DNA of 64,000 nucleotides from Eubacteriales bacterium (GTDB lineage Bacteria; Bacillota; Clostridia; Christensenellales; UBA1242): NCBI GenBank assembly GCA_018384735.1, contig JAHAXB010000032.1, positions 1 to 64,000 of the forward strand, read 5' to 3'. Shown piece by piece: positions 1 to 8,887 of this stretch (position 1 is its first letter; each line of letters starts with the position of its first letter). The notes under the pieces were generated by a model. It saw only the letters and a program-made list of their open reading frames with translations, ran no database searches and was not told where the DNA came from. The position numbers and the translations under genes were made by a program.

Positions 1-2298
1 TTTACCTAAATTATATTTAGTTCTTAATGTTTCAATATTTTCGAGTTGAAAACTCTGAATAATATTCTCAATATCATTTTTATTATTTTGAACACACAAA
101 TTATCTCTCCCAGTTACGATACCTGCTGAATAGGTATTAAACAATTCGACAAGACTGATTCCTTTGTCATATTCGTCTTTTAACTCTTGATTTTCTTGTG
201 GAACAAAATTAGCCATTCGATTATCTGGGGAAATTAAAGTGTAATTAAATTGTTTTTTTTCTAATTGACTAAATTTAGTTTCTCGTGTGCCAAATAAATC
301 CGCATAATAAACATTTGCCCAATCTTCTTTATTAGTAGTTTTAATGCCGATAAAGATTGAAACACCAACCATAATATCAAAGACATTCTCATCTTTGGTT
401 CCGTCTGGTGCAGTTTCCTTTTTCATTGAATTGCCGTGTAGGTTCAAAATATAAATCTTATCAAAAGTTCTTAATAAACTGGCACGCATTCCCCGGAAAG
501 TAGGGTTATCTAAATAGCCGTTATTAGTAATAAAAGCCAAAACACCTTTACCGTCTTTTTGAATGTGTTGTTCGGCAAAACGAATAAATTTTACATAGTC
601 ATCATTTAACCATTTTGGGTTTTTCTCGTTTAATTTGGTTTTTCCATCAACTTCAAATTTGTAAGCCGAAATATCGTATTGGTTTTTTGATGCTGCCAAA
701 TAAGGTGGGTTACCAATAATAACTTGAATTGGCCGGCGTGCTTTCCATTTATCTGCATTTTCGGCTTCATCGGTAATTGCACCAGAGAAGTCAAACAAAG
801 TTAATTGAGAGTTCGCTTCTAACAATGTTTTTGGTTCTGCTAGTGTATTAGTTAAAAAAATATTTGACGGCAAATCTTTATCTAATGTTTCATCGCCCAA
901 AGTTTCAGTAATAACACGTCGAATTTTCAAGTGAGCGATAACATAACTGGTCATCATAATTTCAAAACTAATCAAGCGGGACATTAAACCGTTTTCTTGT
1001 TGTAACCATTCTTTATAAAAGATTTCATTACCATTAGAAAAATATTTATCTTTAATAAATTTAATGATTTCAGCGCCAAAAGTTCCAGTTCCGCAAGATG
1101 GGTCTAGAATTGCAACCTTGGGAACATCAATAACTTTCTCGTCTTTCCACTCTTTCTTTTTATTTTGATATGGGTTGCTTTTAACATTGATTGAAATTGT
1201 ATCATTATTGGATAAACCACCAGCGATATTAAATTCTTTAACTAAGACATCATCAACCATTGAAATAATATAATCGACAACTTGAACTGGGGTATAATAG
1301 GCACCGAAATTTTTTCTTTGTGCCAAATCATAAAAATTCAAAAAGTCTTCATAAAAATGGACAATCGCATCTTTCTTTTCGTATTGATTAAGTAATTGTT
1401 GCAAATTGGTAAATGCAAATAAATTACATAACTTATCGATTGAATCATTCAATGTGGGGTGCAAGTTGTTTGAAGTTGCCACGTGTTGGAAAAATTGTTT
1501 TAACAAATGACTTTCTTTTGATAGGTTTTCGATTGCTTCGCCACGAGTGAAATTATTCAAAGTTCTGTCATTGTAGCGGGCAATGAACAAACCATACACA
1601 ATCGTTTGAGCATACATATCGGCAAACTGAGCAATCGTCAAATCAGGCAACAATTCTTGTTGTAACTTCGCGAACAAAGCATAAAGTTCATTATACATTG
1701 AAATTTTATCATTATTTGATTGCAAAATATTAAAGACGATGGTTTTAATTGTGCGAGCGTATTCTGCCATATAGTATGCCAACTGATTTGAACTTCTAAT
1801 GTTGGTTGGTGTCTTCAAGATAAAGTCTTTAATTGTCGAAATAAATAAATCAACTTTGGTTTCGTCAATTTCAAATTCGTTTTTAGCATTCTTTTTTAAC
1901 AAGACAAATCCGTTATACATTTTGTCTTTATGATAGAATTTCCAAACTTGGTTATCGGTTAAGATTACATTACCAAAAATTTCAGCTTCAACTAAAATTT
2001 GTTTCTTTGCTCGTTCATCTTCGCCACCGACTTTCTTAACTTCGATTGCCCCAAATGGCGGAACTTTGTTAATATCCTCTTCAAGGTGCCAAAGTTTAAT
2101 GTCCACATTCTCACCGGTGTTTCCAGTCCTTGCTCCTGAAAAATCGTGAGCCGTGCAACCAAACGACTGAATTAAATCAATCACTGGTTTGTTATACGAA
2201 CTTTCAATGTTACCAGCTTTATAATACTTGTTGACTTCGTCGCAATATCTCTTCAATTCTTTTTTGATTTTTGTTTCATCGGTTAAAATTTGTTCCAT
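1..2298 (-). CDS. Restriction enzyme-adenine methyltransferase (type IIG/ISP-like), C-terminus outside window
   Basis: This reading frame is open from the ATG at 2298 to the window edge (766 codons) and is absent from the ORF track only because its stop lies outside. The N-terminal third has a nuclease-like stretch with a GAIEVKK element near residue 83 that fits the E-x-K of a PD-(D/E)xK fold. The methylase part has SAM motif I DPSCGTGTF near residue 398 and catalytic motif NPPY near residue 530, the N6-adenine type. One chain with nuclease and methylase parts resembles type IIG or type ISP enzymes, where the target-recognition domain would follow in the missing C-terminus. It lies downstream of the recN operon terminator on the same strand. 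Function is from family knowledge; the recognition site cannot be read. The stretch 2299-2475 before it holds a terminator and no convincing gene. Confidence 0.85.
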   Translation of the reverse strand, partial: MEQILTDETKIKKELKRYCDEVNKYYKAGNIESSYNKPVIDLIQSFGCTAHDFSGARTGNTGENVDIKLWHLEEDINKVPPFGAIEVKKVGGEDERAKKQILVEAEIFGNVILTDNQVWKFYHKDKMYNGFVLLKKNAKNEFEIDETKVDLFISTIKDFILKTPTNIRSSNQLAYYMAEYARTIKTIVFNILQSNNDKISMYNELYALFAKLQQELLPDLTIAQFADMYAQTIVYGLFIARYNDRTLNNFTRGEAIENLSKESHLLKQFFQHVATSNNLHPTLNDSIDKLCNLFAFTNLQQLLNQYEKKDAIVHFYEDFLNFYDLAQRKNFGAYYTPVQVVDYIISMVDDVLVKEFNIAGGLSNNDTISINVKSNPYQNKKKEWKDEKVIDVPKVAILDPSCGTGTFGAEIIKFIKDKYFSNGNEIFYKEWLQQENGLMSRLISFEIMMTSYVIAHLKIRRVITETLGDETLDKDLPSNIFLTNTLAEPKTLLEANSQLTLFDFSGAITDEAENADKWKARRPIQVIIGNPPYLAASKNQYDISAYKFEVDGKTKLNEKNPKWLNDDYVKFIRFAEQHIQKDGKGVLAFITNNGYLDNPTFRGMRASLLRTFDKIYILNLHGNSMKKETAPDGTKDENVFDIMVGVSIFIGIKTTNKEDWANVYYADLFGTRETKFSQLEKKQFNYTLISPDNRMANFVPQENQELKDEYDKGISLVELFNTYSAGIVTGRDNLCVQNNKNDIENIIQSFQLENIETLRTKYNLGK

Positions 2299-2355
2299 AG
2301 TTTTTCCTACCAAACATTATGACACACAATGGATACTTTTTCAAAGATATAAAAT

Positions 2356-2388
2356 AAAAAGAACCCGAATTAAATTTGAGTTCTTTTT
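2356..2388 (-). terminator. Rho-independent terminator of the recN operon
   Basis: An inverted repeat pairs AAAAAGAAC with GTTCTTTTT around a short AT-rich loop. On the minus strand it ends in a run of T directly after the recN operon, so it should stop that nine-gene transcript. The stem is flanked by A and T runs and could work on both strands. Confidence 0.75.
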
Positions 2389-2475
2389 CCGCAAGCTTTA
2401 AGAGTTAGTAACTGTCGTAGAATTTTTTTCAATTATTCCACTAGTTTCAAACTGGTGCAACCGCTCGGGTCATTT

Positions 2476-4038
2476 TTATTTACTCAATAAAGCGCGGGCG
2501 TGAGCCAAGGCCGTATCGCCACCACCGATAATGCGGGCAATTTCTTGTTCACGCGATGCCGCATCCAACGGATAAACATTGGTTACGGTTTGATTGTCGC
2601 TGACGTTCTTTTGAATTAAGAAATGCGTATCCCCCGCAGCTGCTACGGACGCCAAGTGCGTTACCACAATGATTTGTGACTTACGGGATAACGCCGCCAA
2701 CTTGGCAGCCAACGCCACTCCCATTTTCCCCGAAATACCCGTATCGATTTCATCAAAAACCAAAGTTTTATCTGGTTCCGGATTAGCCACGGTTTTTAAC
2801 GCTAACATTAAACGGCTCATTTCCCCGCCCGAAATAATTTGCGCCAACGGACGCACGGGTTCACCGGGGTTGGCCGAAAACAAAAACCCCACGCTGTCGG
2901 CACCATTATTTTTCAAAGTCGCCGGCGTAAATTGCACTTCAAAGCGCGTTTGTTCCATGCCCAAATCTTTTAATTGGTTAATCAACTGTTCCGCTAATTG
3001 CGTGGCCGCGGCTTGGCGTTGTTTAGTCAAGCCCGCCGCCAGTTCGGTGACCACTGCGGTTTGTGCGGTAATTTGGGTCTGCAATTTTTGAATGGTATCC
3101 CCCGCCGATAACAAGCGTTCTTGTTCAGCTTTGGTTTTTTCACAAAACGCCAAAACGTCCGCTACGGTAGCGCCGTATTTGCGTTTCAAATTTTTAATTT
3201 CATCCAAGCGGTCATAGACACTTTCCAAAGCGTCCGCGCTAAAATCCGTACTGTCGAGGTAATCACGTAAATCCAACAAGATGTCGGTCACTTCGCCGTT
3301 CGCCGCACTCAGGCGTTCCGCCCAAACTTGCAACTTGGTGTCATATTGTTGCACCCCAAGCAAACGTTTCTCCGCACCACCCAAAGCGCCATCCGCTTCG
3401 TTAAGGTTATCAACTACAGCTTGTAAACCTTCCGCCAACTTTTCTGTGTTACGCAAAACCAAGGCGCGTTGTTCTAAAGTTTCCTCTTCGTCCGTGGACA
3501 AATGCGCACGTTCAATTTCGTTAATTTGGTATCGGTATAAATCCAGCAGGCGCGCCCGCTCTTCCGGATTGTCGCCGTAAGTACTGAGTTCGTTTTTCAA
3601 ATTTTGCAAGGCGTTGTAGGCATTTTGATATGCGGTCAAGTCAGTTTTGGCAAATGCGTCCAAAATACTCAAATGATTTTTCGCGTCCAAAAGTTTTTCG
3701 GTATCGTGCTGTCCATGAATGTCAATCAGGTTGCCCGCCACTTCGCGCAAACCTTTAATCGTCATGGGTTCATCGTTCACGCGGATTTCACTTTTACCGT
3801 TCGCGTGCAAAGTACGCACAATGATGGTGTCATCAAAAACCGCGGTTACGCGCGCAAAGTCCGCCCCGTGGCGAATGGCATTGACAGAAAGTTTGTCGCC
3901 GAAAATAAAGTTTAAACTGCCAATAATAATGGATTTGCCCGCGCCGGTTTCACCAGTTAAGACGTTAAAATTTGCACCGAAGTTAATTTCTACTGCGGGG
4001 ATTAAAGCCATATTTTGGATGCGTAAAGTATTGAGCAT
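2476..4038 (-). CDS. recN: DNA repair ATPase RecN
   Basis: RecN is an SMC-like ATPase that gathers double-strand breaks for recombinational repair in the cytoplasm. Walker A GETGAGKS is at residues 29-36, the signature region around SGGEMSRLMLA near 400, and Walker B TLVFDEIDTG near 425. The middle is rich in charged heptad-like helices, as expected for the coiled coil. At 520 residues it is slightly shorter than the usual 550-560. The ATG overlaps the xseB stop as TAATG, so translation is probably coupled. It is the last gene of a leftward operon whose order asp23-nusB-xseA-xseB-recN is the familiar Bacillota one. Confidence 0.95.
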   Translation of the reverse strand: MLNTLRIQNMALIPAVEINFGANFNVLTGETGAGKSIIIGSLNFIFGDKLSVNAIRHGADFARVTAVFDDTIIVRTLHANGKSEIRVNDEPMTIKGLREVAGNLIDIHGQHDTEKLLDAKNHLSILDAFAKTDLTAYQNAYNALQNLKNELSTYGDNPEERARLLDLYRYQINEIERAHLSTDEEETLEQRALVLRNTEKLAEGLQAVVDNLNEADGALGGAEKRLLGVQQYDTKLQVWAERLSAANGEVTDILLDLRDYLDSTDFSADALESVYDRLDEIKNLKRKYGATVADVLAFCEKTKAEQERLLSAGDTIQKLQTQITAQTAVVTELAAGLTKQRQAAATQLAEQLINQLKDLGMEQTRFEVQFTPATLKNNGADSVGFLFSANPGEPVRPLAQIISGGEMSRLMLALKTVANPEPDKTLVFDEIDTGISGKMGVALAAKLAALSRKSQIIVVTHLASVAAAGDTHFLIQKNVSDNQTVTNVYPLDAASREQEIARIIGGGDTALAHARALLSK

Positions 4039-4226
4039 TATTCCTCCATCAGTTTTTCGACATCATCAATCACGGCATAAACCTTGCCTTCGGCTTGGTC
4101 CAATTCTTTCAAAACGGTTTTGACCAACTGCGCACCGCTGATAAAACTATCCAAGGCCTGATCAATGTGCTTTTCCTTTTGGATACTTTCGGTTAATTGT
4201 TCTAATTCGGTAATTGTTTTATTCAT
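4038..4226 (-). CDS. xseB: Exonuclease VII small subunit
   Basis: This 62-residue, highly helical acidic protein fits the small subunit of exonuclease VII, several copies of which bind the XseA large subunit in the single-strand DNA exonuclease. It overlaps the end of xseA by 8 bases and its own stop overlaps the recN start, the standard tight arrangement. The family motif is weak at this length, so the call rests on size, composition and position. Confidence 0.88.
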   Translation of the reverse strand: MNKTITELEQLTESIQKEKHIDQALDSFISGAQLVKTVLKELDQAEGKVYAVIDDVEKLMEE

Positions 4227-5217
4227 CGACTGTCACCCCTATTCTACCATCGTTGAAACAAATTTGCAATTTATCTTTGGGACGCAGGGCTTTCACACTT
4301 TTAACCACTTGACCGTCCTTCGCCACCGCCACAAAATCTTTTGGAAACAAATTCATAAAACCAATCGCCTTGGCACGGGCTTGTTCCAAACGACTGGTAA
4401 TCGCATATTTCATTTCTTTCCACAAACGCAGCACCACATCTTTTTCCGAAACCAGTTCCGGCACCACCATTTCTGCGGCAGCCGACGGCGTGGGCGCACG
4501 CAAATCCGCCACATAGTCCGTCAAAGTAAAATCGGTTTCGTGACCAACCGCCGCCACAATGGGCAAAGCACTACCCGCCACGGTACGCGCCACGCTTTCC
4601 AAATTAAAGCAGAACAGGTCTTCATTGGAGCCGCCACCGCGCGCCACGATGATTAAGTCCACATTTTTAGTGCGGTTAAAATATTCAATACCGGCACAAA
4701 TCTCCCGCGCCGCGCTTTCGCCCTGCACCGCCGCCGGATACAAAACAATATCCACGCTGGGGTTACGACGCTTAGTGACCGTCATAATGTCATGGATTAC
4801 GGCACCGTAGCGCGAACTGACCACACCAATGCGCTTAACTTTGGTTGGCATGGCTTTCTTTTTATCAAACAGTCCTTCCTTTTTTAATTTTTCAGTCAGG
4901 GCTTTTAATTGTTCCAATAATTCGCCCGCGCCGGTTTTGACCAAGGCGTGCACATTAAAATTAAGTTTTCCCGCCTTTTGCCAATAATCAACCGAACCGC
5001 GCAAAGTTACTTGGTCGCCATCTTTGACCACGCAACGGGTTTTATCCCAACAAACGCACGGCACCGCGGCTTCGCGGTCACGCAAAGTAAACCAAACGCC
5101 GTTGCCACGCACCGATGCGCCCGACACTTCGCCGTTCAACAAAACATTATGCAACATCTCTTCGGCGACAAAGACCGATTTAATATAATTGTTTAATTGG
5201 GTAACCGATAACTCCAT
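4219..5217 (-). CDS. xseA: Exonuclease VII large subunit (short form)
   Basis: XseA degrades single-stranded DNA. The N-terminal OB fold (MELSVTQLNNYIKSVF, residues 1-100) is followed by the catalytic domain with RIGVVSSRYGAVIHD, ARGGGSNEDL and GHETDFTLTDYVADLRAPTPSAAAE. At 332 residues it lacks much of the C-terminal coiled coil of the usual 400-450 residue protein; the chain still ends with a short beta-rich tail (NDGRIGVTVDE) like that of full-length homologues. The shortened coil could change how many XseB subunits bind, which is inference. It starts two bases after the nusB stop. Confidence 0.95.
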   Translation of the reverse strand: MELSVTQLNNYIKSVFVAEEMLHNVLLNGEVSGASVRGNGVWFTLRDREAAVPCVCWDKTRCVVKDGDQVTLRGSVDYWQKAGKLNFNVHALVKTGAGELLEQLKALTEKLKKEGLFDKKKAMPTKVKRIGVVSSRYGAVIHDIMTVTKRRNPSVDIVLYPAAVQGESAAREICAGIEYFNRTKNVDLIIVARGGGSNEDLFCFNLESVARTVAGSALPIVAAVGHETDFTLTDYVADLRAPTPSAAAEMVVPELVSEKDVVLRLWKEMKYAITSRLEQARAKAIGFMNLFPKDFVAVAKDGQVVKSVKALRPKDKLQICFNDGRIGVTVDE

Positions 5218-5218
5218 A

Positions 5219-5620
5219 TTACTCCGCTAACTGCGCCAAGATTCCGTTCACAAAAGCACCGCTTTGGGCTTCGCCGTATTTTTTCGCCAAGTTTACCGCT
5301 TCGTTAATGATAACCGGTACCGGTACACTGCCCAACGCCATTTCGGTCAATGCCAAACGCAAAACCGCTAAGTCAGTTTGACGCAAACGCTCCAAAGTCC
5401 ATTTTTGCAAATGTTTGGTAATGCGTTCGTCAATTGTGTTTTGTTCCGCGTTGAACTTAGCCAAAATTTGTTCAATGTATTTTTGTTCGGGGGCTGGCGC
5501 GGTTTTACCGTCCAACGCTAACGCCCAAGTGTTTTCGTCCAAAATAGTTTTTTGTCCCAGCGCAAAAATCAAACGAAAAGCGACTTCACGCGATTCACTT
5601 CTGCTTAGAGCTTGCCCCAT
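5219..5620 (-). CDS. nusB: Transcription antitermination factor NusB
   Basis: NusB binds boxA RNA with NusE (S10) in antitermination complexes, mostly on rRNA. The SRSESREVAFRLIFAL N-terminus and the C-terminal VPVPVIINEAVNLAKKYGEAQSG stretch are typical. The ORF track starts at 5665, but the ATG at 5620 is preferred because a GAGG element lies 9 bases before it and homologues start near this point. The start still lies 26 bases inside asp23, suggesting coupling. Confidence 0.92.
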   Translation of the reverse strand: MGQALSRSESREVAFRLIFALGQKTILDENTWALALDGKTAPAPEQKYIEQILAKFNAEQNTIDERITKHLQKWTLERLRQTDLAVLRLALTEMALGSVPVPVIINEAVNLAKKYGEAQSGAFVNGILAQLAE

Positions 5621-5927
5621 ACTTTGCGCCTCGTACATAGATATTAACTTTGTCAACTTTGTCACCGCTGAATTGGGTTGCAGTATTCAAGACCGCTTCC
5701 TGCACGCGGTAAGCAACGTCCGGGACCGAATCACCCGTCGAAACAATTAACTCAATATCAACATTCAAATGATTGCTATCTTTGCAGCGTTTAATTTTGA
5801 TATCACCAACACCCGCGACACCACGCACTTCTTTGACCGACAAAGCCAAAGATTGGGGCAAAAGGTCTTTCGCAAAGCGGGTTTGGCCCAAGTATTCGCC
5901 GTTTTCAACATGAACGATTGTTTCCAT
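5595..5927 (-). CDS. Asp23/Gls24 family envelope protein
   Basis: A small protein of the Asp23/Gls24 (DUF322) family, often next to nusB in Bacillota and linked to envelope stress in cocci. The VHVENGEYLGQTRF start and GVAGVGDIKIKRC, VPDVAYRVQEAVLN and VDKVNIYVRG blocks match the family. The track begins at a TTG at 5930; the ATG at 5927 is likely used. There is no clear Shine-Dalgarno and the gene begins right at the cmk stop, so reinitiation is likely. Role in this organism is unknown. Confidence 0.88.
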   Translation of the reverse strand: METIVHVENGEYLGQTRFAKDLLPQSLALSVKEVRGVAGVGDIKIKRCKDSNHLNVDIELIVSTGDSVPDVAYRVQEAVLNTATQFSGDKVDKVNIYVRGAKYGASSKQK

Positions 5928-5930
5928 CAA

Positions 5931-6587
5931 TTATAGTTTAATATATTTTGCCAACGTGTCAATGGTTTGTTCCAAGGTTAAATTACTGCTGTCGACATAA
6001 ATCGCGTCGGGTGCTTGACGTAACGGAGCGACGGTGCGGTTAATATCTTGCTCGTCACGTGCTTTAACCTGTTGCATAACTTCCAACAAGGACAGGTTTT
6101 CACCCTTCGCATCCAAATCCGCTTTACGGCGTTTAGCACGCACTTCCAACGAAGCGGTTAAAAAGAATTTATATTCCGCATTAGGCAAAACCACCGTACC
6201 AATGTCACGACCTTCCAAAATGAAGTTTCCTTGCGACGCGACTTCGGCAATCGCATGGTTGACATAATCACGCACGCCGGCATATGCCGCCACCACCGGT
6301 ACCGCCAAACTGACGCGGTTATCACGAATGCGCGGAGTGACATCCTGCCCTTGGGTAAAAACGCGGACATCATGATTTTCCGCCATGTAGATGCGTAAGT
6401 CCATGCGGTTCAAGTTCATCAAAATTAACTTTTCGTCATAGATGTCAATTTCATGGTCCAACAAAAACAAAGTTACCGCACGGTAAGCCGCGCCGGTATC
6501 CAAAGCGGGAATCCCCAGTCGAATGGATAATCCTTTGGTGACCGCTCCTTTACCGCTGGCCACTGGTCCGTCAATCGCAATGTTCAT
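5931..6587 (-). CDS. cmk: Cytidylate kinase (copy 1)
   Basis: Phosphorylates CMP and dCMP to the diphosphates. P-loop DGPVASGKG (residues 6-14), the LDTGAAYRAVT nucleotide-binding block, and the EGRDIGTVVLPNAEYKFFLTA and KARDEQDINRTVAPL segments are all characteristic. Most family members read GKGT or GKST in the P-loop; here the residue is Ala. ATG overlaps the surE-like stop as ATGA. A second cytidylate kinase is encoded at 41534-42157, so one copy may have a shifted substrate or expression pattern (inference). Confidence 0.93.
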   Translation of the reverse strand: MNIAIDGPVASGKGAVTKGLSIRLGIPALDTGAAYRAVTLFLLDHEIDIYDEKLILMNLNRMDLRIYMAENHDVRVFTQGQDVTPRIRDNRVSLAVPVVAAYAGVRDYVNHAIAEVASQGNFILEGRDIGTVVLPNAEYKFFLTASLEVRAKRRKADLDAKGENLSLLEVMQQVKARDEQDINRTVAPLRQAPDAIYVDSSNLTLEQTIDTLAKYIKL

Positions 6588-7354
6588 AATTTAATCCCTG
6601 CCTTTTGTAAGCCCTCCAAGGCTTCTCCTTTTAATAAATCCAATTTCAACGGGGTCAATGTGATGTAACCCTGTTTCAACCAGTACAAATCGCCCTTTTG
6701 TTCAAAAGCATCCACGCCAAATTCGTGCAAGGAATTTTTCATCCAAGCAAAGGTGGAACCGAATGGGTTGACTTCGATTTCGTATTCATTATCCAAAATA
6801 CCATCGGTCAACGGCGCGGGCATAACCAACTTGGGTTTTACTTTTTCCGGAAAGTTCACGTTCAAGACGCCATAGTCCGGAATGCTTTTCGCCAAGAATT
6901 CCAACTTACGGCGCATGTATTTCGCTACATGGCGGTAAGCGCGTTCCTTCTTTTCTTCGGTGATGGCCGCACTCAGCGCGATACTTTTAATACCTTGAAT
7001 GGCACCTTCGACCGCCGCCGACACCACCCCGCTGGTGTAAATCATATTACCGTGATTGTTTTCAAAATCAATTCCCGAAATGATTAAGTCCGGTTTATCC
7101 AATAATAATTTATCCAAAGCCAATGCAACACAATCGCACGGTGTGCCATCGACCGACCACATTTTAATGTTATCCAAAACAAACCATTGTTGTGCGTGCA
7201 ATGGGCGTTGGTCGACCGTCAAGGAATGACCCGAACCAACTTGTTTGGTTAAGGGCGCCACAATACAAACGCGATGGTCTTTACAAAGTTCTTTAGCTAA
7301 TGCGACAATACTCGGATGAAAGCAACCTGCTTCGTTGGTTAATAAAATTTTCAT
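6584..7354 (-). CDS. SurE-like 5'-nucleotidase family protein, altered metal site
   Basis: SurE enzymes are metal-dependent nucleoside monophosphate phosphatases beginning with an NDDG motif. This chain begins MKILLTNEAGCFHPSIVALAKEL, keeps the GSGHS serine loop, and has SGIDFENNHGNMIYTSG where the family usually has SGINxGxNxGxD. So one metal Asp is Glu, the next is Ala, and the usual Asn is Asp. It may retain weak or changed activity. The start at 7354 is used rather than 7393 because GGGGG lies just before it and it overlaps the next gene as ATGA. It follows a second SurE-like gene in the same operon. Confidence 0.82.
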   Translation of the reverse strand: MKILLTNEAGCFHPSIVALAKELCKDHRVCIVAPLTKQVGSGHSLTVDQRPLHAQQWFVLDNIKMWSVDGTPCDCVALALDKLLLDKPDLIISGIDFENNHGNMIYTSGVVSAAVEGAIQGIKSIALSAAITEEKKERAYRHVAKYMRRKLEFLAKSIPDYGVLNVNFPEKVKPKLVMPAPLTDGILDNEYEIEVNPFGSTFAWMKNSLHEFGVDAFEQKGDLYWLKQGYITLTPLKLDLLKGEALEGLQKAGIKL

Positions 7355-8151
7355 TTTGCAACCCCCTTTTGCATTTCGGCTAAGTAAGTCCAATCCGTGC
7401 AGTTATAGGTTAAAGGTGCCATAATGATATAGTTCTTTTTGAAATAGGCCATACCCGCAGTCGGCGACACGGTTGCTTTGGCGGAACTGTCACGTTCGAC
7501 CAATTGCGCCCAGTAATATTTATTACCTTGACAATCGACCTTTTCCAGATAACGGGTCATCTTGGTCAAGTTATCCATGGACGAAATGCCCACACCTTGG
7601 TAATCATCATATTTTTTTACCAACGGAATAGTGATATTCAAGAATGTATCGGTCGGTAATTTGGCCTTGACGAATTTTTCCACATTCTTAGCAATAAACT
7701 GGGCGGCCGGCAAAAGTTCAGCTTCACTATGTCCACCAATTTGCATTGGTACCCCGACCGCAATACTGGGAACATTGCTGAAAGTTGCTTGCATCGCCAT
7801 ACCAATATTTGACGAACAGAAAACATCGGTGCCCAAAGAAATCCCATTGCTAATACCACAAATGACAAGGTGTGGTTTACGGTGGCGCATAATATTACCT
7901 AACATCACCGAAATCATATCCGCCGGATTGCCTTGGAATTTGTAAGCCGGAATACGACTGCCGTTGACCATGTAATTAGAAACCTGTTTGAATTTAATCG
8001 GGAAACCACTGTAAGAAAAGGCGTTGCCCTTGCGACGACCAGGACCTTCCAACGAACAAACCGTGACCGTATGCTTTTTGGCCAATTCCCCCGCCAGAAC
8101 TTTAAGTTCCGGGGCTTCCAAATTACGCACATTTGCAATTAGGATATTCAT
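7351..8151 (-). CDS. SurE-fold paralogue with lost metal ligands
   Basis: Second SurE-like protein, related along its length to its neighbour: MNILIANVRNLEAPELKVLAGEL aligns with the SurE N-terminus and LVICGISNGISLGTDVFCSSNIGMAMQA with the metal-binding loop. The NDDG motif is NVRN and the loop Asn is Ser, so the classical metal ligands are gone. This suggests a pseudoenzyme, possibly a partner of the adjacent copy since SurE works as a dimer or tetramer (inference). The ATG at 8151 is chosen over the TTG at 8154 because a TATCAT -10 ends 7 bases upstream, making it the leaderless first gene of the operon down to recN. Confidence 0.75.
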   Translation of the reverse strand: MNILIANVRNLEAPELKVLAGELAKKHTVTVCSLEGPGRRKGNAFSYSGFPIKFKQVSNYMVNGSRIPAYKFQGNPADMISVMLGNIMRHRKPHLVICGISNGISLGTDVFCSSNIGMAMQATFSNVPSIAVGVPMQIGGHSEAELLPAAQFIAKNVEKFVKAKLPTDTFLNITIPLVKKYDDYQGVGISSMDNLTKMTRYLEKVDCQGNKYYWAQLVERDSSAKATVSPTAGMAYFKKNYIIMAPLTYNCTDWTYLAEMQKGVAK

Positions 8152-8158
8152 CAATTTT

Positions 8159-8164
8159 ATGATA
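8159..8164 (-). promoter_or_regulatory. -10 box for the surE-cmk-nusB-recN operon
   Basis: TATCAT on the minus strand ends 7 bases before the ATG at 8151, so the transcript would begin at the start codon. It overlaps the divergent rluB -10 box. Confidence 0.5.
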
Positions 8165-8168
8165 TACT
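8160..8168 (+). promoter_or_regulatory. Extended -10 promoter of rluB
   Basis: TGATATACT is a TG-extended -10. It ends 8 bases before the ATG at 8177, leaving essentially no leader. No strong -35 is visible at 17 bp. Confidence 0.55.
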
Positions 8169-8176
8169 TTTTTTAG

Positions 8177-8887
8177 ATGAGAGTAAACAAATATCTTGCT
8201 TTGTGTGGTTTAGGCAGTCGTCGTCACGTAGAGTCCTTGGTTTTGGACGGCCGTGTACGTTTGAACGGCGTAGTAATTACTGACCTTGCCACTTTAATTC
8301 CGGATGACGCCACCGTCACCGTGGACAACAAACCGGTCAAACCCGCGGAAGATAAAGTCTACATTTTATTAAACAAACCCAAGGGTGTGGTCTCCACCAC
8401 TTACGACCCGCAAGGTCGCCCCACCGTTTTAGATGTAATTCGCAACAATCCCAAACAATACGGCAAGTTATTAAGCACGGTGCGTTTGTATCCAGTTGGT
8501 CGTTTGGATTATCACACTTGCGGTTTATTGTTACTGACCAACGACGGGGCTTTAACCAAACAACTAACCCACCCGTCCACCCACGTGGATAAAATTTACC
8601 ACGCGACTGTCAACCGTCCGGTGACCAAAACCGAACTGGAAACTTTATCGAACGGAGTAAAAATTGACGGCGTAAAAACCGCGCCGGCTTCATTCACTTA
8701 CATTAAGCACGACCGCACCCAAATTCAAGTCATTATCCACGAAGGACGCAACCGCCAAATTCGTAAAATGTTTGAAACCTTGGACATCCAAGTGACCTAC
8801 TTAATTCGCTTGCAGGAAGGCAAACTGAGTTTGGGCAACCTGCCGGTCGGCGATTGGAAATTTGTCCGCAAAAGCCAAATCATTTAA
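8177..8887 (+). CDS. rluB: 16S/23S rRNA pseudouridine synthase (RsuA/RluB family)
   Basis: Converts a uridine in rRNA to pseudouridine. An N-terminal S4 RNA-binding domain (MRVNKYLALCGLGSRRHVESLV) is followed by the synthase domain with LLNKPKGVVSTTYDP, catalytic Asp in YPVGRLDYHTCGLLLLTNDG, and the EGRNRQIRKMFE C-terminal motif. Length 236 residues is normal. Which rRNA position it modifies cannot be told from sequence. Its stop codon overlaps the stop of the convergent P-type ATPase gene. Confidence 0.93.
   Translation: MRVNKYLALCGLGSRRHVESLVLDGRVRLNGVVITDLATLIPDDATVTVDNKPVKPAEDKVYILLNKPKGVVSTTYDPQGRPTVLDVIRNNPKQYGKLLSTVRLYPVGRLDYHTCGLLLLTNDGALTKQLTHPSTHVDKIYHATVNRPVTKTELETLSNGVKIDGVKTAPASFTYIKHDRTQIQVIIHEGRNRQIRKMFETLDIQVTYLIRLQEGKLSLGNLPVGDWKFVRKSQII

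Noticed and set aside
2434-2475. tRNA-Ser gene on the minus strand
   Set aside because: Only D-arm and anticodon-like parts resemble tRNA-Ser(UGA); acceptor stem, long variable arm and T arm cannot be formed, and the anticodon stem has a mismatch.
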